A stretch of 64,000 nucleotides of DNA, taken from NCBI RefSeq assembly GCF_021347895.1, contig NC_067134.1, forward strand, positions 25,382,347 to 25,446,346. Direction: 5' to 3'. Below, piece by piece: positions 13,301 through 23,570 of this stretch (position 1 is the first letter of the stretch; each line of letters starts with the position of its first letter). The position numbers and the translations under genes are program-made. This DNA is from Acanthochromis polyacanthus (taxonomy: Eukaryota > Chordata > Actinopteri > Pomacentridae). The notes beneath the pieces are model-generated. The model did not search any database. It was given only the letters and a program-made list of their open reading frames with translations, and was not told the origin of the DNA.

Positions 13301-16300
13301 AATGGGGCGTGCTTTGGTGGTCTGTCACAGCCGTGAAAAATCCATCACCTCTTAGCCCACAGCTCAGCAGAATGCACCTCAATTTGTTGTCACAATTTAG
13401 AAGCTGCACTTTTCTCTCCCAAGTGGGGGAAAAAAAATGTGGGTTTTTTTCTCTTTTTTTTGGCACACTCCCACTGTGTGCTTTTAAATCAACTCATGGA
13501 GGAGGGATTGGACACCCTACTTGCATCTCAACACCATTACACTCCAAGCCTCTAATACTTGTAATTAGTTAATGGACAGATAACATTTATTAAGGCTGCG
13601 GTAAGCACTTTTCCCTCCCATCTACCGCACCTCTATCGCCCAATTGGCTGCCAACTTCAGTTGCCCTGGCAACGGCATTAATAATGCCGTCGGCCATCAA
13701 AGACCTCCAGATCTAGACATGTGCCTTGCCAAGCAGCTACTCCCACTCCTGAACGCCGGCCAAGAGCGGCGAACACACACCCGCACGTAGACACCGACTC
13801 ACAACACACAAAGTGAAAAAGAAAACTCATCTAAAGTATAAGTACACTCGAGCTATTGGGCTCCACTAAAGTGCTGCAGCCGCTGCTAGGTTTTTTTTTT
13901 TACCACACTTGTAATCTTCCAATTCAGGCACTCACATCGGTTTTCGGTTCACGTCGCCGGGCAGTGCTGTTCACCCGGAGCACGATGACTTACATGTGTT
14001 GAGATTTTTGTTTTCCTGAATCATTGAATGCACCACTCTTAAACTTGACAGTAACGGTGTTGATGATTTTACCAGTGATGATGATAATGATGGGTATTGT
14101 TCTTTGACGATGACATGTTTGCATTTTTATTTACACAGAATGAGCAGTCTTATACCTTCAGTATCCTATGTGATGACTGTGTGTGACAGGAATGTATCTT
14201 AATGATCTTTCTCTATTAATAAAGTCATATTTTTCTACTATTAAGTGTGCGTGTGTTGGTGTAGGATCTCTGTATATTCATTTGCAGCTTTTCAAGGTAT
14301 ATACTGTAAACTCATAGCCACCTGTGATTGTTAGCATTACAAAAGACACTGAATTAGCAGCAGTCAGTCTGACAGCTGCTCCAAATATCTCCCAGGATGA
14401 ATGATCTGTAAATAAGGGATGGGTTTCTGCCTCGCCTTATGTTGCAATATGCTGTAGTGCATTTTTGTGTAGCCATGCTTGTGTGTAAACGGCACAGTTC
14501 TTAAAGTCTCCTGTGTTTGTCTCTGACAGTGAAGAGACCCACTGACTTTGGAGACGGACGACTTTTCAGTGGCAGAGACCCACTAGGTGGAGGTAAGACA
14601 CGAGGAATGCTTTATGATTTGACTTTTTGATCAACAGAGGCAGAATATTTCTTCTCTTAAACAAATATTTCTTCATGGTTTAGTTTTATGTCCGCCAATC
14701 CCACTCACAAGAATTTATGGGAGCCAATTTTGGAAGAAAAATCCTGATGTTTCTTTTCTAAATTCAGTTCTATTTATACAGCAGGTTTGTGTTTAAGACC
14801 AGCTAACCCAGACTTAGGAGAAAACCTGAAAGCATGCAAGCCATTTCACTGCACTGCTGAAACTAGAGCCGTAAAATACACGGTATGGGTAGCTTATAGC
14901 TAATGTTTGCTGAATCTTCTTGTGATTTGCAGAAGAAAATCTTACTCCAGAAGATTTGGTGGACATTTCCGCCAAAACAGACACAGTTCCTGCAAGTGTA
15001 GAGAGCAGGGAGGGGTGACGGCTGTCAACAGTGACAAAAAATGTCACATTTTTTGGTATTGGTTACATTTTAGTAATAAATCAGACAGTAAATAGAAAAA
15101 TCCCTGCAGTTGTGGTCATGACTAGTTTAAAAATAAAATCCTGAATCCCTTTTGTCTCAGTCTGAGAGAAGACTGAGGGAGTAAAATCAATTGCAAGCTC
15201 TTAAGGCATCATTTATTTATATGTTAATCACTTGTTAGTGATCAATTTCTACCACGTTTCTTCGTTTTTAGAGAAACAAAATGCTTACATCTTGTCTCTG
15301 TTGCACAAGATTTAGAAATAAAGACTTGAGGAATCCTCCAGTATAAAATTTCTGCCCAAAGAGGTCAAATTATGGAATGCAGAAGACAGTTCAGGTCCTT
15401 CTGAGATGCATTCATTTTATTTTTTGCAATGTTTGAGAGTCCATTCGCAGGAAACTAACTGGGAAAAAGAGTTTTATGTTCACTGTTGTGTTATAAATAA
15501 GCTCATTTCATTCTTGTTGTTTTTGGAAGATGGTTCTGGAGAAACTCTGCCTGTCCACCCACTTCAATGGAATAAATTTACAGCCGAGCAAACAGTTTTG
15601 TTATTTTATGTAGAAAAGTGATTACAGTGTTTGCACGACAAGACTAAGTAAAAATCCAGTCAGTTCTGAGATGCAATGTAAAAAAAAGTTGTTTTTACAG
15701 TAAAATTCTGGCAGCAGTCAAACATTTTCTACAATTACAGTAAAGAAATGTATTGATATTGTTGATTTTAGGGTTACAAAACATGCTTCATTCCATATTT
15801 TACTGTAACAAATAAGTTTCAGCCTTTAGAAATGTGAAAATTTCCATGAAAATACCATATAAAATAAAATTTGTCGAACTTATTATAAATATTACAGCAT
15901 TTTCCGTTATCAGCACAACAGTTAGTGTATTTAATGTTAAATATATGCATTTTTAGCAAAAAATGTGGTTAAAGCTGTCATAAATATTAAAGGATATGTC
16001 TGTTAATTAAGACAAAAGTACATAAGACTGACCGGTAACAAAGTGTATTTTTTATATGTAATAAATGCATAAATTGTCATGTTGCTTGTTAAAAATATTG
16101 CATCATGTTTCCATCACCAGTACGACAATATGTACATTTAACTGGGAATAACTGTGTTCTTTTTGAGGATTAAATGCAAAAATTTCAGTTTTGTTGTACA
16201 TATTTCGGACATTTTTCCATTAAAAACTATGCAGGAGTCGGGAAATGTATTATTTCAAGAGAAACAAATCTAAAAAAAGATGCATTTTTCTCCTGATTAA

Positions 16301-16792
16301 CCTGTTTACGGTGATTCAGTGTCATATAAACTGCATGAGACTGTTTCAGAATTGACAGATTTTGACCGTCATAGTCTGGCAGTTTTTCAACGTAAAAACG
16401 TTTTTTACAGTGTGACACGAACACAGTATCCGGTCACGACTTGTCTGCCACCAAACTAACTTTTCTCCCTCCTCTCTTGTGTCACAGGTCTGCAGTTCCC
16501 CGACTGGAACACACCGTCGCCGTCATCCGAGCCTCCGGTGACGCGCGTCTCCGAGAAGGACAACTCGTGGCTGTACACGCTGGACCCCATCCTGGTCACC
16601 ATCATCGTCATGTCCTCCCTGGGCGTCCTGCTGGGGGCGGTGTGCGCCGGCCTCCTCCTGTACTGCACCTGCTCCTACAGCGGCCTGTCGTCACGCTCCT
16701 CCACCACCCTGGAGAACTACAACTTCGAACTGTACGACGGCCTCAAGCACAAAGTCAAACTCAACCAACAGCGCTGCTGCACCGAGGCGTGA
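498..16792 (+). CDS. nrp2: Neuropilin-2, 3' part of gene: linker, MAM domain, two alternative membrane/tail endings
   Basis: Neuropilin-2 is a single-pass co-receptor for class 3 semaphorins and VEGFs in axon guidance and vessel or lymphatic growth. Only the C-terminal part is present; the CUB and F5/8 domains lie left of the window. Exons read: 498-578 (Thr/Pro-rich linker), 733-837 (MAM start, CDFDHGLCGW), 7315-7580 and 8040-8136 (rest of MAM, ending SPLKECT), 9641-9673 (short linker). From there the transcript continues either to 11545-11822 or to 14530-14592 plus 16488-16792. Junctions have AG/GT ends and matching phases; the 9673 donor is phase 1 and all three downstream acceptors accept phase 1. 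The tail motifs SWLYTLDPIL and LENYNFELYDG, and the ending CCTEA, are of NRP2 rather than NRP1 type. I cannot say which teleost paralogue (nrp2a or nrp2b locus) this is. The family assignment rests on recalled neuropilin sequences. Confidence 0.93.
2145..4074 (+). mobile_element. Non-autonomous hAT-like element containing a minisatellite
   Basis: The left end CAGCAGTGTCGAGCTCA and the right end (reverse complement CAGGGGTGTCAAACATG) form imperfect inverted termini. The flanks CTCTACGG (2137-2144) and CTTTACAG (4075-4082) agree at 6 of 8 positions, which fits the 8-bp target duplication of hAT elements after decay. No transposase is visible. The interior from about 2530 to 3720 is a tandem array. 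It lies in the large nrp2 intron between 838 and 7314. Confidence 0.75.
2530..3720 (+). repeat. Minisatellite array, unit about 121-162 bp, built of GAGACAAAA/ATGACAAAA motifs
   Basis: The landmark AGTTACATA recurs at 2641, 2803, 2964, 3121, 3262, 3383, 3524 and 3646, giving steps of 162, 161, 157, 141, 121, 141 and 122 bases, then a truncated unit near 3684. Each unit is itself built from short 8-11-base purine-rich motifs. The strand is almost pure A/G/C with few T, so long open frames on both strands here are compositional artefacts, not genes. Confidence 0.9.
4753..5630 (+). mobile_element. CACTG-ended repeat with nested TTAA-type repeat, copy 1
   Basis: It starts CACTGGAAAAAATGC and ends GAGTTTTTGCATTG, imperfect inverted termini. 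The outer parts are runs of TTGAAATAAGA and CAAGATAATTTCAAG. The inner layer runs from about 4955 (CCCTCCTGTTGTCCTCC) to about 5478 and contains CCAAAATCCAGCGAATTTTG, which is palindromic with the sequence following it. No coding frame is present. Confidence 0.75.
6249..6400 (+). repeat. Possible DNA-transposon end fragment
   Basis: CAGTGGACGTCAAAAGTCTAC resembles the terminus of a known fish Tc1/mariner-type repeat. The remainder decays into unique sequence and no opposite end was found. Confidence 0.3.
6539..6772 (-). CDS. Unrecognised 77-codon frame in an nrp2 intron, antisense
   Basis: The open frame contains SHKPPPAPPRTAKDE and later SKAPKYELMQRMSVEKLV. The composition is balanced and not low-complexity, unlike most frames here. 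A GCTGTAAGT donor-like site lies inside it. No homologue is recalled. It could be a retro-fragment of a host gene. Confidence 0.2.
   Translation of the reverse strand: MIQTSKRRHARSVIPAVSHKPPPAPPRTAKDEAENSGRSGLINISKAPKYELMQRMSVEKLVQSSSRFRHLISAHPQ
9121..9186 (+). repeat. (CA)n microsatellite
   Basis: About 32 uninterrupted CA units in an nrp2 intron. A shorter CA run lies at 9341-9362. Confidence 0.95.
10293..10376 (+). repeat. (CA)n microsatellite
   Basis: About 42 uninterrupted CA units in the nrp2 intron before the isoform-b exon. Reading frames across it are artefacts. Confidence 0.95.
11545..11822 (+). CDS. nrp2: nrp2 alternative last exon, isoform-b type tail
   Basis: This single exon encodes the isoform-b ending: a short juxtamembrane linker, one membrane segment starting at HWYYIMAAGGA, a Cys-rich inner border (RALCCCRQH), and a tail ending in a TAG at 11820-11822. 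The acceptor AG is at 11543-11544. The exon joins in phase 1 to the 9673 donor, exactly as the isoform-a exons do. The WYY(V/I)MAAGGA core and the VEP-LT(V/I)-L near the end match the mammalian NRP2b tail. There is no SEA-like PDZ ligand, as expected for this isoform. The tail also carries a Ser-rich insert (residues around SSSQCFQYSNWSSS) that I do not recall in the human protein. Confidence 0.9.
12082..12087 (+). terminator. Possible poly(A) signal, nrp2 isoform b (ATTAAA)
   Basis: ATTAAA lies 260 bases after the isoform-b stop. Other candidates downstream are AATAAA at 12745-12750 and AATAAA at 14218-14223, the last followed by a GT-rich stretch typical of a cleavage downstream element. 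Which one is used cannot be told from sequence. Confidence 0.4.
12090..14217 (+). other. Between the two nrp2 endings
   Basis: This is either the long 3' UTR of isoform b or intron of isoform a. No repeats with clear ends and no coding frame beyond chance. It contains an alternative AATAAA at 12745-12750. Confidence 0.5.
14218..14223 (+). terminator. Possible distal poly(A) signal, nrp2 isoform b
   Basis: AATAAA followed about 25 bases later by a TGTGCGTGTGTTGG stretch, a good poly(A) site context. It lies just before the isoform-a exon at 14530, so the isoform-b 3' UTR could be as long as 2.4 kb. Confidence 0.5.
14530..14592 (+). CDS. nrp2: nrp2 isoform-a juxtamembrane exon (63 nt, possible cassette)
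   Basis: The acceptor AG ends at 14529 and the donor GTAAGA starts at 14593. The 21-residue insert begins VKRPTDFGDGRLF and ends DPLGG. The exon is flanked by phase-1 junctions on both sides, so skipping it would still join the 9673 donor in frame to 16488. In mammals the NRP2a linker length varies by splicing (the 17- and 22-residue forms), so optional use is plausible but not shown here. The acidic stretch of the mammalian linker is not visible in this exon. Confidence 0.8.
14593..16487 (+). other. Last nrp2 isoform-a intron
   Basis: AT-rich, with several TTTTACAGT/ACTGTAA motifs (about 15697-16400) that may be a degenerate repeat. No gene seen. Confidence 0.5.
16488..16792 (+). CDS. nrp2: nrp2 isoform-a last exon: transmembrane segment and PDZ-binding tail
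   Basis: This exon encodes the rest of the juxtamembrane linker, the membrane segment (LDPILVTIIVMSSLGVLLGA onward), the Cys-containing YCTCSYSG border and the conserved tail LENYNFELYDGLKHKVK. It ends CCTEA followed by TGA at 16790-16792. The mammalian tail ends SEA, which binds the PDZ protein GIPC1. Here Ser is replaced by Thr, a conservative class-I PDZ ligand change. The glycine-rich small-xxx-small spacing of the membrane segment, associated with neuropilin dimerisation, is retained. Confidence 0.93.
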
Positions 16793-18781
16793 GGGACGAA
16801 GAGTTCCAGGCGTCTTCGTGAAACCCTCTCAAAGTTTTTTTCATTTCCTCCAGTTCACTTTAGCGTCAGTTTACTTCCTCGATGGTGCAGATCTGAGGAC
16901 ACATGGACGATGAGAAAAGCCACATTTAAGCTCGAATGAGAACTTTATTCCTGTTTGGAAAACTGTGGCACAGTCCAGGATTGGTAGCTTTTGAGGTACA
17001 AGAACCAGTGAGTGAAAGACTACCGAGATGGATTCCCCAAGTCGGGGATGTTAGGCCTCAAAAAGTAAATATCTACACATATCAATTACAGATTCTTGGT
17101 CCACCAAAAGATAAGTGTTTATAAATGCATCATAGATTTGTAAGAGGTCTAGTTTTGAAAGTGGATACTGTAAACTACACAAACAGAGAGCCAGACACAT
17201 TGTGTTGGAAAGGTGGTAGGTTAGGAACGTACTTAGAAAGCGTCTTTTTTGATCACATGTGAACACAGTGGCCTAGAACTTAGCTCCTTTGTGTGGCCCG
17301 TCGGCTCCTTTGTTCCGTCGTAGACTCTGCTACTTATCAGCCTCAGTTATCCTCTTAGTTCCTGACAGTCTGTGGTATTTTTAGTCACCGACGTCCCTCA
17401 AGTTCTGCTCAATCACTCCCGTTTTCTGTTTAATGTTTTCGTTCTGGCCTGTTGCCAGTTGGCGATGGCTGATAAGTTTGAAAAAAGAAAAAAAAAGAGG
17501 CAAAGAAAGTATATGTGTGTGTGTGTAGAGGTGGGGAGGGGGGCATTTTAACACATTCTTTTAATGACAGAGAGACGTCATTGTTAGATTTAGTTATCGG
17601 AGGCTGTTTTTACTGGTTCCTGTCAAAGAGAAGGCCATGTTTACATTGTGGTTAATGGGAAAAGGTCAAGGAGCTTTTGGTCGGTGCAACCTATGGATTG
17701 CTGGTGAGGGCGGAGACTGAACCACTGTAGAAAGAAACAAAGAGAGAATGAGAGAGACTTTGACTGACGGAGCGCTACAGGCCCCTGCCTCTCTCTCACA
17801 GGGGCCGCATTCTCTCTGTGCTTTCACGAGTACAAAGATAAATGGGATCAAACGCAACCAGAAACGGCTCTTTGCAATCGACTGACCGTGTGCCCGGACA
17901 CACAACAAGCCTTAAAAGCAAAAACTGTTAATGGAAATGTTGAAAAAGGAACGTTGAGGCGACACTGAGACAAGAGAGAAGGAGCGAATCTCTCTCTTTT
18001 ACATGTGGACCTCAAAAGCCATGATTTAAAGGACCTATCCCCCTTCTTCCATCTCCCCACAGATCACACCACCCCCACCTCAACCTCCCGGCTCATTGTG
18101 GCCTATTTTGTGAATTTATTTGTGTTGATTTTCGGCTCTCGCACAGCAAGGCAAGCTTTTTTTATTTTGTTATTTTTCTGTTTACCAGTTGGAATAGGTC
18201 TTGTCTTGCATGCTCTGAGTGGACTCGTAAGCCATGAGAAGGAGAGAGCAAAAGGTCTCAGAGTTTCCCTCCCATGCACATGAACATCCACACACTTCAC
18301 TTGTATATACAACATGTATATACAGAACATGAGAACACATCTCCTCTCTCTGAGAAACTTTGGACACTCGGTCCTAACAAACGAAGGGAACAACGGCTGC
18401 TTCTGAGACGCATATTTGCAACCGTAAAGTCCATAAAACGCCATGGATTCACCATTCCATCCCATCCAACCCGCTGTCTCTCTCCTCTGAGGCCCACATC
18501 TCTGGACCCCACTGACTCTCTTCAAAGTGCCTTTGGAGCCTCGGGGATCCAGCTTGCCTTTGGAGCCAGTATCGGATACAGTAATTTGACGCTGACAGTG
18601 ACAGTGACCGTCACAGCGCCCCCTTCTGCCTGGGAGGACCACATAAAGAGGACAGGATTCCCACCCCTTTCCCCTTTCGCACTGCTAGAACTGCTGTTGT
18701 TGTTGTTTTAAAAGGGGTCTTTGTACAGAAATGCTCTTTTTATGATTGTTATTATAATTATTGTTATGATTATTTAATAAA
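16793..18781 (+). other. nrp2: nrp2 isoform-a 3' UTR (probable)
   Basis: About 2 kb without a credible coding frame follows the isoform-a stop and ends in a canonical AATAAA at 18776-18781. It is AT-rich near the end and contains a short TG run near 17514. No antisense gene or transposon end was recognised in it. The extent is inferred from the signal only. Confidence 0.6.
18776..18781 (+). terminator. Poly(A) signal, nrp2 isoform a
   Basis: AATAAA embedded in a T/A-rich stretch about 2 kb after the isoform-a stop codon; it is the first canonical hexamer seen after that stop. Confidence 0.6.
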
Positions 18782-20050
18782 GGATTTATACCATATTGAG
18801 GAAAGCGCCGACCAAGAATTCTTTAAACAGATTCCTGCGATACTTGCCCAATTACCCGCGAACTCCATCGGAAACTTGGAGCCAAACTTTCATTTTTAAT
18901 TGCAAAAAAAAAAAAAAAGGGACTCAAAGGCACACAAACTCGTGTTCTTTCTCCCCTCCTCTGTCACATACACATACATAATGCCGTGTTGTCAGCTTGC
19001 TACACTTGGCCTCTAATCTCCCCATGATGTCCCATTAGTGTGGACCTCTGGTGGCCCTCATTTAGGAGCTCCAACATCAAAGCTTTGAAGTGCCCGCCGT
19101 CTCAGCCACACACACACACACACACGACTCATACAGTACACATGCAATTACTCTGTTTCTCTTTTATACAGCTTTCCGAGTCTCCCCCCACACGGTTCCA
19201 TTTATCCATACGAGCTTTCTTCACCTAAACGCAACCCCAGTTAGGAAAGAAGGCACAGAGATCCACAATGTTAGGCTCTTCTGGTTCTGTTATGACTCGG
19301 AAGACACATTGAAATGTGTTTTTCCTCAGCATCATTATGGCTTATTAATTACACCGACATTCAACGCAGGTTTGAATCAAAATGGCGAGCAGGTACCACT
19401 TTATGAGCCGATGGGTGCAGCACAGCGCCGACGATGGCGGCGACTGTTAGCATGCTCCGGTCCGTAACATAGCGGGCCAATTACCATCTCTGAAAAAACA
19501 CAGACAATCCCCAGTCCGCCGGAGGAGTGCGATGCCATCTGCTCGCAGGTTTGATTGATCCCGGCAGAACAGTCACGACCACATCACACGAATGAACGCC
19601 GACAGGAAATTACCAAAGGAGCCAGATTGTCATTGTTCCGTACCGCCTCTTGTTTTCACAACCAAATTATTCTTAATTTTTTTCTTCCCTCCCGCGAGTG
19701 TGTGTGCTACCCAAATGTTGTTTTTCTAAGTTTTTATCAGTCTGTAAAGGCACACTGCTGGGGCCCTTTCCTTTAGCCGTCAGATCAGAGAGTTCTTTTG
19801 CCTCTGAAGCCGAAGCTGCCTTCAAAGAAAAAGCTCTGGCGCCCTGTAAGTCGATAGGCCAGATTGTGGAGGGAGCCCATTTGAGGGTCGCGCTACAGGA
19901 AGTGGCTGAAACACACAGCTAATTAATCTTGGGATTATGTAATCAGGATGGAAGAGAGGACAAACAGGCAGGCTGTTAGTCATCACACTTATAGGGAGGG
20001 AACTTTGTTTGGTTTTAATCACTTCATTTATACGACTGCTTGAGGCTCCT
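18782..20050 (+). other. Intergenic, left part
   Basis: Downstream of nrp2. It contains an A run at 18903 and a short CA run at 19109-19124. No supported gene. Confidence 0.5.
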
Positions 20051-20916
20051 CACTGGAAAAAATGCCCCTCTCAAAACAAGAAAAAAATTGATTTCAAGGA
20101 ACTTTTACCTTGAAATAAGTAAAGAAAAATCTGCAATAGAACAAGTGAAAAATGTCTTGGTACAATTTGAAATAAAATATTATCTTTAAAATATTAAGAT
20201 CTTATAATTAGCTGGTAAAACTTATTTTAAGATGTATTTTACCAGGATTGTCAAGCTTAAAAATCAAAAAAACTGAGCAAAAAATTCTCCAAATTTATAA
20301 AAATTTCCAAAACCTTGAGGATGAAAATTCCTTATAAGTTTCCCTTAAAATTTGTATTTTTTTTAAAAAAAATCCCTAAATTTGGCATAAAATTCTTGGA
20401 AATATTTTATTAAAAATGAGCAAAAATCTTCCAAAAAATCCAAAAAAATATGTATCAGTAAAACTTCTCATATTTTCTTTAAGAACATTCCACAAAAAAA
20501 ATCAACCAAAATCCAGTGATTTTTTTTGTGAATGTTCTGAAGAAACATTTCTTTTTTTCCACCAAAACAATGCCCAGAGATTTCCCAAAAATGTGGAAAA
20601 TGTGGACATCAGAAGTTTCTCTGTGAAAATATTTTTTTTTCCACATTTTCAAACTTTAAAACGGGTCAATCTGACCCACAGGACGACACCAGGGTTAAAC
20701 TTATTTTGAGTTTTCTTGTAAAATTCAACTCAAAACAAGATAATTTTAAGATTGTTTGACTTAACAAGATATTTAAGATGTGTTGTCTTAAAAAAAGTCC
20801 CTCCATCTCGCTGAAATGTCTCTTGTTTCGTAAATTTATCTTAAATCAAGTGGGATGAGACATTTTGACTAAAAATAAGACAAACAGACTTGGTAAGATC
20901 TGGAGTTTTTGCAGTG
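20051..20916 (+). mobile_element. CACTG-ended composite repeat, copy 2
   Basis: The same termini (CACTGGAAAAAATGCCCC ... GTTTTTGCAGTG) and the same nested layer at the same internal position. Here the left end of the inner element is lost (joined at about 20260), while its right end CAGGGTTAA is intact at 20690-20698. Confidence 0.75.
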
Positions 20917-21698
20917 TGCACGCTGAGGTCTGGTTGAATCTAAATGGCGTTAACCCTTAAATTAGTCATGCAGAATATTAATAGAGCCGAATTCTACCTT
21001 CCCAAGCGTGTTTCAGAAATCACAGATTTCAGAAATCCTCCATATCCTCCTCCCTGCACCTTCAGTGACAGTCAGAAGAAGAGAGCCACCTGGAGACTAA
21101 AACCTTGCATCTCTTTCAACTGCCTCCAGAGTTCTGTCACAAACTGCAGCAGTGATACGCGCATACAGAGACTGACAGTCTGCTTACATTTTTAGATACG
21201 TTTCATGCGCACACACACCACCACGTACCCACATCCCAATGGTCTTCCTGGGAAGGGAGCCCAGATAATCTTGTCGGGCCTGCCAGCGATTCAAAGCACC
21301 TATATGGGTCAGTGCGGGGAGGGTGTGTTTGCCGTGGATGAAGGAGAGACATAGGCTCTGTGGCAGCGGGCTTGCCAACGACGGCAGACCCAATGACAAC
21401 AAATGCCAAAGCCTTGTACAAACACCAGGCAGACCATCACTTCCCCTCCTCTGTGACATTGTCGCCTCCCCTCCTCCAGATGATGCAGCCTCTGAAAACA
21501 AATACATGGAGGAAATGATTGGATGGCTCCATTCAGAGCTCCAAACTAGGCCAGCAGACTCGTCATTGTGAAGCAGGGCAGAGGAAATTAACTTGATTAA
21601 AAGATACTGAGAATGATTTGAGGCGATTTTGGGGTCTGTTGACTACAGACCACATCACTGAAGGTTTAGCTTGGATGTTAGCCCTTCTATACTATACT

Positions 21699-21924
21699 CA
21701 CTGAAAAAATGCCCCTCTCAAAACAAGATAAAAAAAAACCTATTTCAAAGAACTTCTACCTTGAAATAAGTGAGAAAAAAAATCTGACAATAGAACAAAT
21801 TAAAAATGACTTGGTAAGATTTCTTGAAATAAGATGTGATATTTAGAGTATTGAGATCTTAAAATTAGCTGGGAAGACTAAAATAAGACAAACACACCTG
21901 GTAAGATTTTGCGTTTTTGCAGTG
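21699..21924 (+). mobile_element. Short CACTG-ended repeat without the nested layer
   Basis: Both termini match the composite copies (CACTGAAAAAATGCCCC ... GTTTTTGCAGTG), but the element is only 226 bp. The TTAA-type inner layer and part of the right half are absent. Confidence 0.75.
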
Positions 21925-22599
21925 TAGACGCAGAGTTCTGGCATCTAAACTCTGATTTATTCCCCATCAGCAGATCTGAGTCACTCATACAAGCTATTAA
22001 GACTCTCAAGCTCTTCCTCATTGCTGAACTTTTGTTGTGGACACGCAACATGACCAGTGGTCCTATGTGGAAGGCCACCTGTTCACTCCACTTGAAGCTG
22101 GTGTGTTTACAGTCACAGTTGCCCTATATAGCCCAGGAAACTTGTTATCAGACATAGTGGGAGGCCTCTCGCAGGCGGCCCGAACCATCTGTCTGGAATG
22201 AGTTTGACTGAAGGTGTTGCGCTTCAAGTGCTTGACATCAGAGACCCATAGAATTATTCCTCAAGTGGAAACTCTTTATTTTAACATAATTAAATCACTT
22301 GCTTTGGGTTAAAGCAGAAGCTAAGCACAGTTTAATAAGTGAAATTAATAGAACTTAAAGGAGTTTGTCGACCTTTTGTCTGTTGAATCCATTAAAATGA
22401 GAAAGTTTGCTTTGTCCAATGAAATCCTCAATATCACTGATACCATGTTGAAGAACATAAAAGCTCTATTTTGGTATTGCGGTCAGCGTTAACATCAGTT
22501 CACAGGAATCCTTTCATGTCTTTACCTAGCAGAAATCTCCAGGGCTGAAAAATTAAACCGATACAGAATTGGCAAAAAACGCAGTTCCTCAAATGACCA

Positions 22600-22891
22600 C
22601 TGGAGGCTCCAAAAATGACTCACTCCCCATAGACTTCCACGTTAAAACACACAACTTCACAGCAAAAATAAACACATTTACCACCTGGTACAAAAAGCCG
22701 TTTTGGTCTCTGTAACTACTTTCCCCTTTCATGTCAACTGTGTATGGTGTGAATTTTTATATAGCTCGCTAGTTTAAATTGTATCAAGGCTTAAAGTTGC
22801 ATAATCGAGCCAAGATGGCAAAAGCTGGAAGCACCACGCTGTGCTTTAAAACCTCATGGAGGGTTCGTCCATCTTTATATACAGTCTATGG
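22600..22891 (+). mobile_element. Related repeat ending TTTATATACAGTCTATGG
   Basis: Shares only its right end (GTCCATCTTTATATACAGTC) with the 487-bp family; the interior is different. The left boundary near 22600 is a guess. Confidence 0.4.
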
Positions 22892-23083
22892 TTTCACAAT
22901 CTACTCCACCAGGTTGATCAGTTGCTTTTAGGGCTGGTGCCAATACTGATTATTATTAGTCAATCACATCAATATGTAGAACTGTTGCATATTCGAGAGA
23001 CAAATTAAAATCTTGGTGTCAAAATTTTGAATACAAACATGCTTTCTGTGTTGGTGGTGGATCTTTTTCACCTTCTGTATGGA

Positions 23084-23570
23084 CCATAGACTGTACATAA
23101 AGATGGACGTAGCATCTGGCTCCAAAATTGAAGCCCACCCGGAAGTGTTAAAAATTTGCAATATCACGCCGTCCGCTAGGGTTGGCTCCAAAAAGCTTTT
23201 GCTCCATAGACCCCAATTCATCACCGGAGAAAATAAAATTTGAGAGACTGATTTTCTACAGCTCAGGATTTTTTCCCCGTTAGTTTTCATGGTCAAAATG
23301 AGAGATCAGGTGGCCGATCTTAAAATAAATCAATACTGAATTTTAAATAAATCGTTAAAGTTGGCGGAGCCAGGGGGCGTGGCTATACTTGATTGACAGT
23401 CCCATAGACTGGTCCTGCCCCGAGTTGCTCTCTGGTCCAGCCTGTTTGATGACGTTTTTTACGTCACTGGCTCCAAAAAATCCAAAATGGCGACCAGGAA
23501 GTAGCAAAATCCGGGCTTCATTTTCTCGACGTTGAAACCAACGGTGACGTCACGGTTAGTTCACGCCTGG
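23084..23570 (+). mobile_element. 487-bp repeat, copy 1
   Basis: Runs from CCATAGACTGTACATAAAG to GGTTAGTTCACGCCTGG. The whole stretch reappears in reverse orientation at 54916-55402 with the same length. It contains GGCGGAGCCAGGGGGCGTGG and several CGTCA motifs. Of the three overlapping reading frames none resembles a known protein. It is probably a MITE of the common teleost CCATAGACTGTATATAAA type. Confidence 0.7.
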
